A DNA stretch of 64,000 nt, from NCBI RefSeq assembly GCF_947172395.1, contig NC_069108.1, forward strand, positions 1,899,501 to 1,963,500, read 5' to 3'. Position 1 is the stretch's first letter. Every line of letters starts with the position of its first letter. The notes under the pieces were generated by a model. It was given only the letters and a program-made list of their open reading frames with translations, was not told the DNA's origin and ran no database searches. The stretch comes from Bicyclus anynana (Eukaryota; Arthropoda; Insecta; Lepidoptera; Nymphalidae). The position numbers were made by a program, and so were the translations under genes. Shown here one piece after another: positions 63,701-64,000 of the stretch.

Positions 63701-63975
63701 TTGGCATTTACCCGCTTAGTACCGAACTGACGCCTCAACAACTCCACATAACCATCAGAGAACTCCTTAGAGAACTGGTCAATGTATTTAGAAGCGTTGT
63801 CAGCGAACAGAAGAAGCTGTCTTTGATGGGACTCCGACATGGTGTGGCATTTAAATCCGTTTTCATCTCGACACTGTTTCTGACACATTTGACAGTACCA
63901 GCGAAGTTTTTGCAGGCCTTTGGCTTTTATTTTGTTGGCTATGTACTTAGGAGTGCCCTTCTCCGCTTTGCCCAT
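57695..63975 (-). CDS. kin17 (DNA/RNA-binding protein KIN17), 7 exons
   Basis: Join on the complement: 63975-63671, 62641-62449, 61587-61443, 60439-60289, 59246-59087, 58739-58617 and 57769-57695. The total is 1152 nt, 383 aa, close to the roughly 390 aa of vertebrate KIN17. KIN17 is a nuclear protein linked to DNA replication and repair and to pre-mRNA processing; it binds curved DNA and RNA. Visible parts: C2H2 zinc finger (Cys28, Cys31, His44, His50), winged-helix region (about 51-160), charged coiled region with ALDEIM (about 200-265) and C-terminal SH3/KOW-like pair (about 268-383) ending QYEDISKLAT. All phases agree. Only 25 bp of upstream sequence is in the window, so the promoter is not visible. 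Introns contain SINE, Helitron and RTE pieces. Confidence 0.96.
57809..57960 (+). mobile_element. tRNA-derived SINE, fourth family
   Basis: A-box-like tagctccgcggtaaagagg and B-box-like gtgggtttgattccc in kin17 intron 6. The head does not pair into a full acceptor stem. Confidence 0.5.
58617..58739 (-). CDS. kin17 exon 6 (KOW/SH3-like domain 2)
   Basis: Residues 319-359: ETVIPSAGRDVCFVNGAYRG and RLRDIDTERF. GC-rich exon. Acceptor ttgttccag; the donor gtcgag|gtcact is weak after GT but is the only junction giving the correct phase and family-like joining. Confidence 0.93.
58809..58930 (+). repeat. 30-bp tandem repeat, four copies, kin17 intron 5
   Basis: Unit ggctattttgatgagcactc plus atcattaaca. 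It reads YFDEHSSLTG repeats on the + strand, antisense to kin17; probably non-coding. Confidence 0.85.
59087..59246 (-). CDS. kin17 exon 5 (SH3-like domain 1)
   Basis: Residues 265-318: RKDYWLMEGIIVKIVTKSLG and YKRKAVVEKVIDKYAAHV. Acceptor cattttcag, donor gaccag|gtgagt. Confidence 0.96.
59388..60170. repeat. About 415-bp tandem duplication in kin17 intron 4
   Basis: aatgtgccgtaatgtaaagt, agcaaagagtttttatg and tattatggaaaacaggcaaa each occur twice (units at 59388 and 59806), with small indels. Confidence 0.85.
60289..60439 (-). CDS. kin17 exon 4 (Lys-rich, TALDEIM motif)
   Basis: Residues 215-265, including QTALDEIMLTQEREKEKAN, which matches the conserved KIN17 segment before the SH3-like pair. 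Acceptor cttacag, donor aacag|gtaaca. Confidence 0.94.
60637..60968 (-). mobile_element. Helitron-like element (minus)
   Basis: actagcggacgtccgagact to tataatgttagtatag in kin17 intron 3. Confidence 0.7.
61005..61410 (+). mobile_element. SINE-A 3' fragment joined to RTE 3' end
   Basis: 61005-61094 is SINE-A; 61096-61410 is the RTE C-terminal region ending gctgatatgatgctgatgat. The join is at the gatgatgatgaatc shared by both tails. Confidence 0.8.
61443..61587 (-). CDS. kin17 exon 3 (charged linker)
   Basis: Residues 167-215: ERMLEFVQRQVEKGKK, Lys/Glu-rich, probably helical. Acceptor aaattacag, donor gagg|gtgagt, phase 1. Confidence 0.93.
61795..62385 (+). mobile_element. Degenerate SINE-A split by other sequence
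   Basis: Head-like 61800-61860 (cagtccagggtatgcacctc) and tail 62210-62385 (tatcacgtgtctcaaacatc to gccaaatatgg), separated by about 350 bp of other DNA. Confidence 0.55.
62449..62641 (-). CDS. kin17 exon 2 (winged helix)
   Basis: Residues 102-166: HLHMNATQWETLTDFVKWLG and GWYVTYIDRDPATIA, diagnostic of KIN17. Acceptor gtatttcag, donor gaccag|gtgaat. Confidence 0.97.
62739..63235 (-). mobile_element. RTE LINE 3' end
   Basis: tcatcatcatcatatcagcc tail, then the complement of the C-terminal region, ending with a locally triplicated ttcgaacagtgcgtg segment. Confidence 0.85.
63236..63670. other. kin17 intron 1 remainder
   Basis: AT-rich; nothing recognised. Confidence 0.4.
63671..63975 (-). 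CDS. kin17 exon 1 (zinc finger and start of winged helix)
   Basis: Residues 1-102, starting MGKAEKGTPKYIANKIKAKG. The zinc-finger ligands are Cys28, Cys31, His44 and His50 (WYCQMC...CHTMSESH). Donor aatag|gtaagt. ATG at 63975 is the family start. Confidence 0.97.
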
Positions 63976-64000
63976 TGTGGAATTTGATTAAGACAGTGTG

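Overview
The window is animal, almost certainly lepidopteran (butterfly or moth), nuclear DNA. It has AT-rich introns with GT-AG splice sites, two conserved eukaryotic genes broken into many small exons, and a heavy load of repeats typical of Lepidoptera: two abundant tRNA-derived SINE families, Helitron-like elements ending in CTAGT, RTE-type LINEs with GAT tails, TIR elements and MITEs. The species cannot be named from sequence alone.

Two protein-coding genes are supported, and they converge tail to tail. On the + strand is unextended (uex), the insect CNNM/ancient-conserved-domain Mg2+ transport protein. I could place 17 coding exons between 837 and 51956. All splice phases agree, and the joined exons give 2883 nt (960 aa plus stop). 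Exon 1 (signal peptide and a four-cysteine domain) lies 25.7 kb upstream of exon 2 and is linked by phase, strand and topology rather than by homology. Exons 2-17 are recognisable: acidic ectodomain, DUF21 membrane domain, two CBS domains, a cyclic-nucleotide-binding-like domain and the C-terminal tail. On the - strand is kin17 (DNA/RNA-binding protein KIN17), with 7 exons from 63975 down to 57695 encoding 383 aa.

Layout: 1-836, probable uex 5' flank with a terminal-inverted-repeat element; 837-1174, uex exon 1; 1175-26891, giant intron 1 made mostly of nested transposable elements, including an RTE LINE at 5.3-7.2 kb, Helitrons carrying TAGGG-type minisatellites, a hAT MITE with a perfect 8-bp target duplication and a ~490-bp triplication; 26892-51956, the rest of uex, with repeats lying close to many acceptors; 52-57.6 kb, intergenic DNA with a 137-bp palindromic tandem array; 57.7-64 kb, kin17.

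The most unusual structures are inside uex. Exon 14 is present as eight full copies plus one truncated copy, separated by only 19 bp, each with its own acceptor and donor. The 3' half of exon 4 is duplicated twice, and the second copy keeps an open frame and a donor. I see no CRISPR array, operon or bacterial-type system, and no functional tRNA or rRNA gene.
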